Source of the DNA: Serratia oryzae
GTDB taxonomy: Bacteria; Pseudomonadota; Gammaproteobacteria; Enterobacterales; Enterobacteriaceae
Length of the DNA stretch: 64,000 bases
Assembly: GCF_001976145.1 (NCBI RefSeq)
Contig: NZ_MOXD01000003.1
Span: forward strand, 248,001 to 312,000
Reading direction: 5' to 3'
The notes beneath the pieces were generated by a model. It was not told where the DNA came from and ran no database searches. It saw only the letters and a list, made by a program, of their open reading frames with translations. The stretch's first letter is position 1. The number at the start of each line of letters is the position of its first letter. Below are positions 26,544-35,902 of this stretch, piece by piece. Made by a program: the position numbers and the translations under genes.

Positions 26544-27680
26544 TTACTCTCCCCACTGGGTCTCGACGACATCACGTACCCAAGCAGCAAGTTCGCTTAC
26601 CGAAATGTGCGCCTGGCTGTTCTTAAGCTGCCATTTGCCAGTGAGATCGATATGGGCCCAGCGATCGGTTGCATCTCCGTAGACTGGGGCCAGCTTGCTC
26701 TCGTACTCACCAAGCGCCGCTACCGACTGTTCGGTGAGGCTCTTATCGTGGCGCGGCAGGATCGGACGCTCGAAGGCATTGGCCAGATTGAGAGGGCTTT
26801 TACGCAGGCTCACACCGATAAACTCAGGCAGGTTGTGGGCAGCGAAGCTGTTCTGCTTGCCACTAGGTATGGCTCGTACCATCGATTGGATCAAAGCCTC
26901 AATGGCCGATGCAGTCAGCTCCTTGTCATCTTGCAGGTTTTGCAGCAACTTGCTCACATCAAGCGCGGCATAACGGTAGAAAGTGGCGGAGTTAAACTCG
27001 ACCTGGCCAATCATGCCTGCACCGGTTTCGTCAGGGCCACCCACGTCATCGACGGCAGTAAAGTAGTCAAAGTCGCGCTCTACCCTGTGGGTGCTGATGG
27101 CATGGGCTACCTGACAGGCAGCATCCTGATTGACCTGAGGCAGGTCGGCCAGCATTCGGCCAAAGAGTGCAACATCCACCGCCTTACCCCCATCGAGCAG
27201 CGCCTTGGCCTGCTTGGCCAACTCAGCCGGAATGGCCGCCTTGCTCTCTTTTTTCCCCTTTTTCTCACCCGCTGCCGGAACGATCAAAGCATCCCAGTGT
27301 TCTTCTATCAGAGCGGCAAAACCAGCAATCTCGCGTTCGCCAAGAAACAGCAGATACTCGGTCTTGCCATCATCCTTAAGCTTAAGCCCTGCGGCAGCCA
27401 AAGCGACCTCGATCTTACCGCTCGCTTCTTCCTGATCTCGGTCAGCAAGTCTTTTCAGCAACAACGCCTGCAGTTTCTTGGTGCGAAGGGCACGATACTC
27501 AGTAGGGATAAGCTGCTGGTCACGGCTATAAAGACGAATGGCACGTTTGAAACACTGACTACTGACCCGAGCACGGCGCTGGCCCCCAAAGATTGCATCC
27601 TTAGGAGCTCCAGTATCATCACGGTTCAGATTGGAAGGGGCGAAGTTCTGGATAAGATGCAGTTCAACAAACAGGGTCAT
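26544..27680 (-). CDS. cas7e: Cas7e (CasC) Cascade backbone
   Basis: Cas7e forms the six-copy helical backbone that holds the spacer RNA. The 378-residue product has FVELHLIQNFAPSNLNRDDTGAPKDAIFGGQRRARVSSQ at its start (RNA-binding palm and the RARVSSQ motif), ADLPQVNQDAACQVAHAISTH, VDDVGGPDETGAGMIGQ, NSATFYRYAALD and the thumb region IPSGKQNSFAAHNLP. It is one base from the cas5e start and 19 bases after cse2. The length is slightly above the E. coli protein (363) because of a lysine/alanine-rich insertion around residues 125-145. Confidence 0.95.
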   Translation of the reverse strand: MTLFVELHLIQNFAPSNLNRDDTGAPKDAIFGGQRRARVSSQCFKRAIRLYSRDQQLIPTEYRALRTKKLQALLLKRLADRDQEEASGKIEVALAAAGLKLKDDGKTEYLLFLGEREIAGFAALIEEHWDALIVPAAGEKKGKKESKAAIPAELAKQAKALLDGGKAVDVALFGRMLADLPQVNQDAACQVAHAISTHRVERDFDYFTAVDDVGGPDETGAGMIGQVEFNSATFYRYAALDVSKLLQNLQDDKELTASAIEALIQSMVRAIPSGKQNSFAAHNLPEFIGVSLRKSPLNLANAFERPILPRHDKSLTEQSVAALGEYESKLAPVYGDATDRWAHIDLTGKWQLKNSQAHISVSELAAWVRDVVETQWGE

Positions 27681-27699
27681 AGTTTCTCTCCTTGAAGAT

Positions 27700-28215
27700 T
27701 TAGTCGTTTGAAGCGATATGGGCAGCTACACGGTAGAAATCAGTGGCCCACCGGCGACGCAATTGATCGAGTCGCTCGGGGTAAGTCGGGTTAAGCCAGT
27801 CAGTGAGATCCCAAAGCAAACGCTGATAGTCGATAGCCATACCATGGGATCTCAACAAGGTGACACAGTGGCGTAACGGCTCGGCCAAGGTCTCGCCATC
27901 ACACTCAAGCAGCGCGATAAAACGCCCCTCTATGGATGAGCTTTGTTCCTGCTTGCGATAGAGGGCCCCCATCGCCTTGGCCAAAGTCTCCTCGCTGTGC
28001 TGTGGATGAAGCGCAAAGAGCCCCGCCACCAGATAGTACGACTGACGACGTGCAGAGTCAGGGTGCTCGTCTGCCGCGATAAAGGGCTCAACATAGGGAA
28101 AGACGCGGGGCGCCGTACCTGGAGCAAAGGTAAGACTGCGGCGTAGCTCAGCCAAAGCCCTGCGGTTGCTCTGTGCGAGTCGCTGCAGATGGTCAACAAA
28201 GGGCTGATCACTCAT
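27700..28215 (-). CDS. cse2: Cse2 (CasB) Cascade small subunit
   Basis: Cse2 is the dimeric small subunit that stabilises target and non-target strands in Cascade. The 171-residue, mostly helical product has the family features DHLQRLAQSNRRALAELRRSL, basic residues along the first helices, RRQSYYLVAGLFALHP and the C-terminal LLWDLTDWLNPTYPERLDQLRRRWATDFY. It overlaps the cse1 stop by four bases (ATGA). Confidence 0.93.
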   Translation of the reverse strand: MSDQPFVDHLQRLAQSNRRALAELRRSLTFAPGTAPRVFPYVEPFIAADEHPDSARRQSYYLVAGLFALHPQHSEETLAKAMGALYRKQEQSSSIEGRFIALLECDGETLAEPLRHCVTLLRSHGMAIDYQRLLWDLTDWLNPTYPERLDQLRRRWATDFYRVAAHIASND

Positions 28216-29744
28216 TGAACTTCTCCTGTATCGTTAAGGGCTGTCAGTTGATCCCGAATGGCAAACCACAACCGGGACTGAGCCTTGGCATTGGCACGCC
28301 ATACGTTGGCACCGCCTCCCAGGCTGGTCAGTTGTGCTTCCCAAGCAGCAAGAACCGCCTCTTTCAGCACTTGCTGCCACTGCCGCTCTGCGGCATCGGC
28401 GTCTTGTTCGATCAGTGTCAGGGTCGCCATCAGGGCACACTCGGCACGAGCAAAGAAGAGCGGCGCTGCAGGGCCTGCAGCAAACAGGGTGCGAGCACGG
28501 CTGCGAGTATCTTTCTGCTGACTGTCTGGCAGAGTGTCTGCGATAAGTTGCACAGCGGCCCCTTTAAGCGAGCCAAACAAAGTCTCTGCCGTCTCCAGCA
28601 TTTGGCGGGCCGCTCGGGTTGCCTTGGGTAGCTCGAGCAGCGCCAGCGGCAGTTTCAATTGTTCAACTCGCCAGCGCAGCAACTTGGCCTGATCGCTGGC
28701 AAGCCCGGCGACCAAGAGGCGCAACTGCTTTTTACCCAGCGATTTGTTTAAACTAGTAGCATTTTCAAGGATGGCTGCCGGACGTGATCCCCCATCAGGC
28801 AATAGCGCTGGCAGATCGCGCCACAGAGCTCGCCCTTCACTAAAAGTAAGACGTACCGGCCCGTTGCTCCCCTCCCGAAAGCTCGCCATGGGATCGGGGG
28901 CATGGGGATACTCTTCAAGCCCCATGCCTGCAGCAAAGCGTAACCAGCGGATGGTACCATCCTCCTCACTGTGAAAGAGCACGGCGCGAGTCTGGCGGGT
29001 ATAGCGATCGTTGGGGCCAGTGGCGAGCACAGCAGCCGCTTGCAGATTGGCGACTGTCAGCGCAGGCCGCTCCCAGCATGGCAAGTCTTCATGTCCATCA
29101 GCGGAGGCTGGATGTAAACCCAAGAGAAGGGTTTGAGCCAGAGTCTCTCCCAACGGCAAAGAGGCTGCTGTATTTGCCAGAGGTCCCGCCTTGTCAGCAT
29201 CACGAAACACCTTGACCAGGCCACCCGGCGTGCACTGTAGAAAACCGAGCAGGTGACGAATAGCATGAGACGGGGAAATAGCCCCCGGCGCACTATCCAG
29301 AGAGTGATTAAACACGACAGGAGCATTACCGCTGACACTGGCCAGATCAATCTGGGTCCAAGGTTTGAACTTGTCACAGGTCTCAGGTGCCGTGGCCAAC
29401 TCAGCCACCTGCATAAAGGGGTGTTCTGGGTGAAACAACCAGAAACGATCGCGCCATGCTTCCAGGTAGGTGGTGATGACCTCTGTGGGGAATCCCTGAC
29501 TATACCAGTGACGCAACTCCCGTTGGCCCCAGTTTGGTGTCTGTGTACTTAAGGCACGGTGCATAATAGCGAGCAGCAGGCGATATTGAGCCATCAAGGA
29601 TGGCGGAGCTGTCTCAGCCAAGGCAACTACCTGCGACGCCTGCTCAAAAAGTGCCAATAAGCCTAGTTCCCTCACCCCACCACTGACCATTCTGACCGGT
29701 AGCCAAGGCTCATCGAGCAGATTAAGTCTCTTCGTCATTGTCAC
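28212..29744 (-). CDS. cse1: Cse1 (CasA/Cas8e) Cascade large subunit
   Basis: Cas8e recognises the PAM and recruits Cas3. The 510-residue product begins MTMTKRLNLLDEPWLPVRM, the standard N-terminus (FNLLxxPWIPV-like). It contains FPTEVITTYLEAWRDRFWLFHPEHPFMQV, AISPSHAIRHLLGFLQCTPGG and the loop GPNDRYTRQTRAVLF, and ends in a four-helix bundle (ECALMATLTLIEQDADAAERQWQQVLKEAV). The size is normal for subtype I-E. The gene follows cas3 by eight bases. Confidence 0.94.
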   Translation of the reverse strand: MTMTKRLNLLDEPWLPVRMVSGGVRELGLLALFEQASQVVALAETAPPSLMAQYRLLLAIMHRALSTQTPNWGQRELRHWYSQGFPTEVITTYLEAWRDRFWLFHPEHPFMQVAELATAPETCDKFKPWTQIDLASVSGNAPVVFNHSLDSAPGAISPSHAIRHLLGFLQCTPGGLVKVFRDADKAGPLANTAASLPLGETLAQTLLLGLHPASADGHEDLPCWERPALTVANLQAAAVLATGPNDRYTRQTRAVLFHSEEDGTIRWLRFAAGMGLEEYPHAPDPMASFREGSNGPVRLTFSEGRALWRDLPALLPDGGSRPAAILENATSLNKSLGKKQLRLLVAGLASDQAKLLRWRVEQLKLPLALLELPKATRAARQMLETAETLFGSLKGAAVQLIADTLPDSQQKDTRSRARTLFAAGPAAPLFFARAECALMATLTLIEQDADAAERQWQQVLKEAVLAAWEAQLTSLGGGANVWRANAKAQSRLWFAIRDQLTALNDTGEVQ

Positions 29745-29752
29745 TCCTTTGG

Positions 29753-32464
29753 TTATTCCTTGTTCTGGTAGATAAGCCCCAACTCTCTATCGAACTGAAC
29801 CCATAGTCCTCCATCCAACTGCGCCCTTCCCTCCCTATCGAGAAAAAGCGGATAGCTGTAGCGAAGCAGGGGGCTCTCGGCAAAGGCCCTCACTTTGGGT
29901 TGCGACTTGACAGCCTTAACCAGAGTTTGATTGGAGAGGCTAAGCTGGCGGGCGCAAAGTAGGCAGGCCAACTCTGTTGAAAGGGGAACCTTGAGATCGA
30001 AAGGCTCTGCGTCTGGCGCCAAGGCCCCCCCATTATCCGAGATAAAGAGCGGGATAACGGTTACGCTGGGCTTACCCAGGCGGGTGCTGTTGATTAAGCC
30101 TTTGTCCTCGCCCTCCCCCTCTTCGTAACCTCTGGGTTTGTCCGAATAGACCGTGCCAGGATCTGCATCGGCCCTGATGGCAATATTGCGAGCCAACTGT
30201 CGCTGGTGTTGCAGCGTCGCCAGATGGGTGGCGTAGCTGACCTCCTCGATATATTGCCGCAGCGCTTCCTCTACAGTGGCGGGCAGATCTCCATCGCCAT
30301 AGACGGCCTGTACCAGTCGATCGATATCCATAGGCAGTTGCAGATTGGTCTCGCTGAGGAGGTGAACCCAAGTCATAGCAAGCAGGTAAGGATCGTAGAC
30401 AAAGCGCCAACGGGTGGTCGCCAGATCAGGCAAAGAGCCCGGCAAGAGTCCAGCAACTGTCAACACTGGCTGGTGATGGGATTCAGGGCGATGGGGCCGT
30501 TGGTGACGGTGCAACCGTCCAACCCGTTGCAGTAACAGATCGACCGGGGCGAGATCGCTCAGCAAGAAGTCGAAGTCGATATCGAGCGATTGCTCCACCA
30601 CTTGCGTCGCCACCAGCAAGGCCCGAGCCGGACGTTTCCCCTCTTTACCAAATGTGGAAAGTACAGCCGCTTCTCGCTGAGCCCGCTCATCGGCGGGGAA
30701 GCGGGCATGAAAAAGTAGCAAGGTGAATTCCTCAGGCGCCTTCACCTTGAGCAGGGAATAGAGTTGTTGTGCCCGCTCGACGGTATTAACGATGATGGCG
30801 CCGCAACCACCGTGGGTCAGAGCATCGAGCGCTACGCACAGCAAGTCCTCCGGTGTAGTGCCGCATCCGGCCAGCCGAACGGGTTCCATCATTCGGCTTT
30901 CTATCTTGTCATCCCAACTTAGGCCTCGATCATCGGCCAGCACCAGACGTGGATAGGCCAGTTCGGGCAGTACGGCGGGCTCCACCCGCCATGCCTTGAG
31001 CAGGCCATCACGGCGCTTTGTTGGCAGGGTGGCACTCATCAGGATAACCGAGCAGCCAAGCCCCTTAAGCCAGCACAACAGTGCTTCAATCAGCCCTTCA
31101 GTATAAGTGTCGTAGGCGTGGACCTCATCAAGTACCACCACCCGGTTGGCCAACCCCCACAGACGTACGAAGTGGTGCTTGACGTTGAGCACCGAGAAGA
31201 GAGCCTGATCGATGGTGCCCACCCCATAGGGGGCGATCAGCGGACGCTTGCGACGGGAAAACCAACGGGCGGCCTCAACCCCTTCACTCTGTTTGCCATC
31301 CTCACCCCACACCTCCTTGAGAGCTTCCATCATCTCCTGGCGGGCGGCGCCACCATGTATCAATTGCAAATCGGGCGTCGGTCCGTGAGCAAAAGCATCC
31401 ATAAACTGCCGGGCACGGGCAAACAGCGCATTCCCGGTAGCTTGGGTCGGTAGGGCTAGATAGAAGCCGCGATGGCCAAGGGTGCGCTGCAGATGCAGGT
31501 GAGCCATAAAGGCAAGCTCGGTTTTCCCCTCCCCCATCGGGGCTTCCACCAGCAGTAAAGCTGGCCCTTGACTCGCTTCTAACAGACCAATACCCTGACG
31601 CTGTAGGGCTCGTGGCATGACGGGCTTATCGGCGGCCAACATTAGGCCAAGTTGCCTATCAAGTGGGACGGGTTCTGCAAGCAAAGGTGAAAAAGGAAGC
31701 CAGCCGATCGCCGTCAGCGCCTGATGCGCTAGTTGCTTGGCATGGAGGTAGTGTTCACGGAGTTCATCTCGGCGTATCCCGACGGGAAACCAATCGGTAT
31801 TGGAACCAATCCAGTCGGCGATAGAGGTCAAACCTGCCAGCCAATTGATGGCCGGTAGAGCTAGCTCATCAGTGGTGATATCTCCCGGAGGGGACAGCAC
31901 CTTCCAATAAGTATCGAGCAAAGCCTGCCGGGCTTGGAGCCAGACGCTCTCTTCACACATCGACAAACCATTCCCAATTTCCTTTTGTGTCAATGGATAA
32001 CCATGATGTGCCCCGACCGCTCCGGCCACTTGTTGGCACCAAATAACATCGGCACCTGTCCGTCCCGGTAACCACTCTTCCAAAATAGCGGTTGAAGCCC
32101 AGTCATGGCGATCACAGCGCAGCGATGTACTAGTAAAGGTCAGCCCTTGTGCTTTGGCAAGTGATTGCCCTTGCTCCCATTTGGCCTGGAATCCTGGGAT
32201 GGCCTTGCCCACGTCATGGAGTCCAGCAAGCGTTGCCAGCCAGCGGGGAGCTGTCTCAACCGACAGACCGAATTGAACAGCAAGGTGCAGATGAGTGGTA
32301 GCCGGCCCAAGCTCAAGGATAGCCTCAGCAACCGCAGCTACATCTAGCATATGAGCTAGCAAAGGGTGACCTTGATCCTCGCCACTCTTGGCCCAGAGTA
32401 CTGAAGCCTGTGGATTCAGCATTGAGAATAACAACGATTCTTTTACCTCACTGAAGTTACGCAC
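29753..32464 (-). CDS. cas3: Cas3 nuclease-helicase (type I-E)
   Basis: Cas3 unwinds and degrades target DNA after Cascade binding. The product is about 903 residues. The HD nuclease has LAGLHDVGKAIPGF (H83-D84) and GAVGAHHGYP. The SF2 helicase has Walker A EAPMGEGKTELA, VVVLDEVHAYD, ILMSATLP, LLVATQVVEQSLDIDFD and QRVGRLHRHQRPHR. A C-terminal accessory domain follows. I choose the GTG at 32464 because AGGAAA lies seven bases upstream. An in-frame ATG at 32521 has its GAGGG almost touching it, and an ATG at 32422 has no site. It lies just downstream of the zinc-ribbon gene and begins the cas operon. All catalytic motifs are intact. Confidence 0.93.
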   Translation of the reverse strand: MRNFSEVKESLLFSMLNPQASVLWAKSGEDQGHPLLAHMLDVAAVAEAILELGPATTHLHLAVQFGLSVETAPRWLATLAGLHDVGKAIPGFQAKWEQGQSLAKAQGLTFTSTSLRCDRHDWASTAILEEWLPGRTGADVIWCQQVAGAVGAHHGYPLTQKEIGNGLSMCEESVWLQARQALLDTYWKVLSPPGDITTDELALPAINWLAGLTSIADWIGSNTDWFPVGIRRDELREHYLHAKQLAHQALTAIGWLPFSPLLAEPVPLDRQLGLMLAADKPVMPRALQRQGIGLLEASQGPALLLVEAPMGEGKTELAFMAHLHLQRTLGHRGFYLALPTQATGNALFARARQFMDAFAHGPTPDLQLIHGGAARQEMMEALKEVWGEDGKQSEGVEAARWFSRRKRPLIAPYGVGTIDQALFSVLNVKHHFVRLWGLANRVVVLDEVHAYDTYTEGLIEALLCWLKGLGCSVILMSATLPTKRRDGLLKAWRVEPAVLPELAYPRLVLADDRGLSWDDKIESRMMEPVRLAGCGTTPEDLLCVALDALTHGGCGAIIVNTVERAQQLYSLLKVKAPEEFTLLLFHARFPADERAQREAAVLSTFGKEGKRPARALLVATQVVEQSLDIDFDFLLSDLAPVDLLLQRVGRLHRHQRPHRPESHHQPVLTVAGLLPGSLPDLATTRWRFVYDPYLLAMTWVHLLSETNLQLPMDIDRLVQAVYGDGDLPATVEEALRQYIEEVSYATHLATLQHQRQLARNIAIRADADPGTVYSDKPRGYEEGEGEDKGLINSTRLGKPSVTVIPLFISDNGGALAPDAEPFDLKVPLSTELACLLCARQLSLSNQTLVKAVKSQPKVRAFAESPLLRYSYPLFLDREGRAQLDGGLWVQFDRELGLIYQNKE

Positions 32465-32524
32465 TCGGTTGTTTCCTGTATAATTCCGACATGAACCAAG
32501 AAGGACTCGACTTCTACTCATCCC

Positions 32525-33802
32525 TCACAGCCCGGCATTCTCCTCCACGCCAGTATCTACGCGGTGCCTGAGCCACTCCCGCAACATGAACGAATGCCCA
32601 CAGGCTGCACAGTTTATTTTCGGTTCATCCCGCGGCCAGACTGTCCGCCCCTCGGTATCGACATTCGACGACTGGCAGTGCAGGCATCTCACGCCCTGCT
32701 CTCCGAGCGTAAATCCCATCAACCAGCGGGGCCGTGGTGTTACTGGCCTTCCTTGCAGTTCTGCAAACAGCGGCTGCAGGCGTCTTTCATATACCAGAAA
32801 TTGCCCGACCGTAGATATCCGGCTCACCGGGAGCATCCTTTTGCGGAGCCACTGTCCCCACAGCAGTACCAGCACCCGATACAGGGCCCAATAACGGTCT
32901 TTTGGCATGTTTGAAAACACCGTCCCTGTAGAAGCCACAAAGGTTTCACCACACGCCTTGCAGCCAAAGCCTTCTGAATGACCGCCAAGTGGGAAAATAT
33001 GGTGATTATGGCAGTACGGGCATTCCTGAAGGCGATTCAGCTCGGGGTTCTGCTCATCCAGACGATCCACCAACTCACGCAGGACCGGTTCACGGTGCCA
33101 GATTGTCACCAGATGCTCGTAGTCGGCATTCGACGTGTGCGCAAATTCCTTTCTAAACCAGGCGGGAACCTCCGGCTGTGAACCATCACGCAGCGTTCCC
33201 CGGGGCATGAGAGGATGCATCACAAAGCGATGTTGACATACCTGGCAAGATAAACTCGGGTTAGCAGCGGGCATCTGCTCACTATACACCACCCGGTGAG
33301 CACGGCAGGACGGGCAGGTCATCCCCTGCTGTTCGGGGGGGAATCCATGCAGGTAGCGCGGAAAAGGGGTGACTGGCACGGGCAAGTCAACCCGTATCGG
33401 CTCCAGACGGCGGGCATACTCCTTCCAGTTGATTTTGTTGTGGCACCCTGATAGCCATACCACATCTTCGATATAGCCATTAACCCAGAACGTCACCAGC
33501 ACCGCATAAAGAATGTAGTACTTTCGGCGATGCAGGTCCGCAAACGGAGTTCCTGTTGCGGGGGAGCTCTGTCGCAAGCACGTCAAGCAGCGGAATTCAC
33601 GCTCTCGGGTGCTGGGCACGTAACGGTCACTGCCACAGTACGGGCAATGTGTTGTAGGATTGAGTACGGGGTTGCTTTTATCCAGCCGTGCCGCCGCTTC
33701 TCGCAGTACCGGCTCTGTTTCCCATAAATGTATCAGGACATCAGCATCCTGTTTTTCCAGATGACCAAAGGCATCGGAGAACCAGACGGGAAGTGAAATC
33801 AT
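32525..33802 (-). CDS. tandem zinc-ribbon protein with internal duplication
   Basis: The 425-residue cytosolic protein is built of two homologous halves, about residues 5-205 and 210-425. Each starts with WF, then FxH, then a segment of the type VLREAAARLDKSNPVLN / VLRELVDRLDEQNPELN. Each half carries two zinc ribbons with CxxC pairs: CPYC...CLTC and CPSC...CQVC in the first; CPYC...CKAC and CLHC...CAAC in the second. ATGTPF / STGTVF and RRKYYILYAVL / KDRYWALYRVL repeat too. It resembles transposase-associated zinc-ribbon (DUF746-like) proteins; I cannot verify the family. The start at ATG 33802 has AGGA eight bases upstream. It lies between tssE and cas3. Binding of nucleic acid is likely by fold only; the role is unknown. 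Confidence 0.75.
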   Translation of the reverse strand: MISLPVWFSDAFGHLEKQDADVLIHLWETEPVLREAAARLDKSNPVLNPTTHCPYCGSDRYVPSTREREFRCLTCLRQSSPATGTPFADLHRRKYYILYAVLVTFWVNGYIEDVVWLSGCHNKINWKEYARRLEPIRVDLPVPVTPFPRYLHGFPPEQQGMTCPSCRAHRVVYSEQMPAANPSLSCQVCQHRFVMHPLMPRGTLRDGSQPEVPAWFRKEFAHTSNADYEHLVTIWHREPVLRELVDRLDEQNPELNRLQECPYCHNHHIFPLGGHSEGFGCKACGETFVASTGTVFSNMPKDRYWALYRVLVLLWGQWLRKRMLPVSRISTVGQFLVYERRLQPLFAELQGRPVTPRPRWLMGFTLGEQGVRCLHCQSSNVDTEGRTVWPRDEPKINCAACGHSFMLREWLRHRVDTGVEENAGL

Positions 33803-33858
33803 GGTTTTTTCCTGCGCTTTTATCAGAGTGCTACGGGCTACTGTCGCCAAGAGGAAGC

Positions 33859-34293
33859 TCAGACGTAGTTCTGCTGTTTCAGATGGCGGACCAGGATTTT
33901 ACCTTCTGGCGTAAAGGTGGTGCCGAATGACACCCGCCCTACCCCTTTCAGTTCGGCTTCCAGCGCATACTCCAGCTCCCCTGGCATCCTCTGCGGCAGC
34001 AGCGCAATGCTGACACCCGCAATACGCGGCTCATATTTCATCAGCACGTGCTGCAGGGTCGCCATCAGGCTATGGGCCGAACCGGGCATCCCTTGCAGGA
34101 TTTCACTCATGTCCGGCAAACCATAATCCGGCAGGTGGGCCAATTGGCCCGCCCGGCTGTTGAGGATGCGTTGCAAATTATCCAGCACCGACAAAATGCG
34201 TTGGTCATCCTCGTTAACCTGCTGCAATGGCAATCCACCGCTAAAGTTCTGCGTCAATATCTCATACAGCGAGGGGGTTTTGGGATGAGGCAT
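33859..34293 (-). CDS. tssE: TssE, T6SS baseplate gp25-like protein
   Basis: TssE is the small wedge subunit of the T6SS baseplate, related to phage T4 gp25. The 144-residue product has the family's conserved ILNSRAGQLAHLPDYGLPDM (SRxG...PxYGLPD) at about residues 43-62 and the core beta strands EYALEAELKGVGRVSFGTTF. Its start follows the tssJ stop by three bases with AAGGAC as ribosome site. It is the last recognisable structural gene of the operon. Confidence 0.92.
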   Translation of the reverse strand: MPHPKTPSLYEILTQNFSGGLPLQQVNEDDQRILSVLDNLQRILNSRAGQLAHLPDYGLPDMSEILQGMPGSAHSLMATLQHVLMKYEPRIAGVSIALLPQRMPGELEYALEAELKGVGRVSFGTTFTPEGKILVRHLKQQNYV

Positions 34294-34296
34294 ACG

Positions 34297-34827
34297 TCAG
34301 TCCTTTTTAACCGGTTGCAACACCAGGCGGTTATTATTCAGCTCAATCTTGCGCGGTTTATCCGGATCAAGCTCATCACGCTTCATCACCACGCGCCAGG
34401 TGTTCTGTTCAATCTCCGGGGCCAGGAACAACGCCACCACCGCCACATATTGTGCCTCTTTCTCCATTGGCATCTCCAGCGAGTAAGCCCCTTCCGGTGG
34501 CAGGCGTATGTCACGCGTAGCCAACAGGTCGGCCTTGATTTCCTGACTGTCGGCGGCCGACAACGCACGGTAATCCGCCGTATCAAACGCCTTGCGGTCT
34601 TTGAGCTGATAGACACGCACCACGGTAGAAAGCGGCACACCGTTCGGGTTGTTATTACTGGCGCTGCGTGCCGTAAAATCCAGGTGTAACGTGGTGACCT
34701 GCTTGTAGAAAATCGCTTTGGTGGCTGATACCGTGCCATCGGTCACGGACTGTGTCAGGCCACATCCTGCCAGCATGCCGCTCAGGGCAATCAGCGGCAG
34801 GAAAAGTTTAAAACGAGTAATTGCCAT
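34297..34827 (-). CDS. tssJ: TssJ, T6SS outer-membrane lipoprotein
   Basis: TssJ anchors the membrane complex to the outer membrane and binds the periplasmic domain of TssM. The 176-residue precursor has a signal peptide and lipobox LAGC, with the lipidated Cys at residue 22. It is followed by a transthyretin-like beta sandwich (TTLHLDFTARSASNNNPNGVPLSTVVRVYQLKD) including the L1-2 loop that contacts TssM, and ends ELNNNRLVLQPVKKD. It overlaps tssG by 20 bases and has GAGAGG before the ATG. Confidence 0.92.
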   Translation of the reverse strand: MAITRFKLFLPLIALSGMLAGCGLTQSVTDGTVSATKAIFYKQVTTLHLDFTARSASNNNPNGVPLSTVVRVYQLKDRKAFDTADYRALSAADSQEIKADLLATRDIRLPPEGAYSLEMPMEKEAQYVAVVALFLAPEIEQNTWRVVMKRDELDPDKPRKIELNNNRLVLQPVKKD

Positions 34828-35902
34828 TGGCAGCCTCTCGATGTTGTGGATTAGCGGTTAAACCTTGATAACGGCCCAGGCTGACGGTCACCGTCTGCGG
34901 GGTGCGCGCGGAAGACGCCAGCGGAATGCCGGGCAGCACGGCAGTGCGCCCCAGTTGCACCGTGCCCGCCTCAGGGGAACTGCGCAACTGCGCGGCGGGC
35001 AATAGGTGCCGCGGTAACGTCAGTTGCAGCCGGGCATGGCAACGCGCGCCCAGATACACGTGCAGCAGAGTAAGCAGGTCGCTGTGCAGTTGCCCCCCCG
35101 GCAGCCAGCCCTGTACTTCCTGCGGGTCTTCGGTGGTCAACGTCAGCAACACCTGACTGTTGACGTCGACACTCTGGCTACCCAATACCGGGCGCCGTTG
35201 CAGGCTGACCGGGTGCTGGCTGCTGAGCGTCACTGGGCTGGCCAGGTTAATCGTCAACTTGTCGTGCGGCGTCACTTTGGCCTGGGTGCGCGGGGCCAAC
35301 AGGCTGACCAGCGTCATAATGCCTTCGGCGGTACGGGTCGGCAAACGCAGCGTGCCGAGCAGCGCCAGAAAGCGCGATGCCGGAGCACCAATCTGCTTTT
35401 CCGTACCCGGAATACCCAGGCCCACCAGCCCCAGCAGATACTGCGAGGTCTCATCCGTTCCCCCCGGCTGAAAGGTGGCCGGGTAGGAGTATTTACGCCA
35501 GATGCGGTAAAACTGAGTGGTCAGGCGGTGGTTGAAGATGTCCAGAAAGTCGGTAACCGCCTCGGTTCCTTCACGCTGCTGAGCAATATCATCGATATAG
35601 CGCGTCGGTAACGGCGATTCCACGCCGTACAGCCCGAGAAAGGTAGTACGCACCGTAGGCGGCCGTTCCGGGTGTTCGCTGTCGGTTTCCAGCGCCTTCA
35701 GTTCGCTGACCGGGAACCCCATCCCCGGATTGGGGCGAAAACGCACCGCCTCATGCAGCAGATGATGATTGCGGCCCAGGCCCGGCGAACCCGGCGTCGC
35801 CTGCTCAACCAACTGACAGAAACGATAAAAATTGATTTTAGAGATATGAGGCGCCAGTTGCGCTATCAGCCGGGGATCCGCTGGCTGTGATTTTCGTTCC
35901 AT
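34808..35902 (-). CDS. tssG: TssG, T6SS baseplate protein
   Basis: TssG pairs with TssF in the baseplate wedge. The 364-residue product shows INFYRFCQLVEQATP near the start, EAVRFRPNPGMGFPVSEL, the family TTFLGLYGVESPLPTRYIDDI, EAVTDFLDIFNHRLTTQFYRIWRKY, and YLGARCHARLQLTLPR near the end. I favour the ATG at 35902 (MERKSQ), which has GTGGAA at a proper distance; the ATG at 35911 is too close to that site. It overlaps the end of tssF by 37 bases, so the pair is translationally coupled. Confidence 0.9.
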   Translation of the reverse strand: MERKSQPADPRLIAQLAPHISKINFYRFCQLVEQATPGSPGLGRNHHLLHEAVRFRPNPGMGFPVSELKALETDSEHPERPPTVRTTFLGLYGVESPLPTRYIDDIAQQREGTEAVTDFLDIFNHRLTTQFYRIWRKYSYPATFQPGGTDETSQYLLGLVGLGIPGTEKQIGAPASRFLALLGTLRLPTRTAEGIMTLVSLLAPRTQAKVTPHDKLTINLASPVTLSSQHPVSLQRRPVLGSQSVDVNSQVLLTLTTEDPQEVQGWLPGGQLHSDLLTLLHVYLGARCHARLQLTLPRHLLPAAQLRSSPEAGTVQLGRTAVLPGIPLASSARTPQTVTVSLGRYQGLTANPQHREAANGNYSF

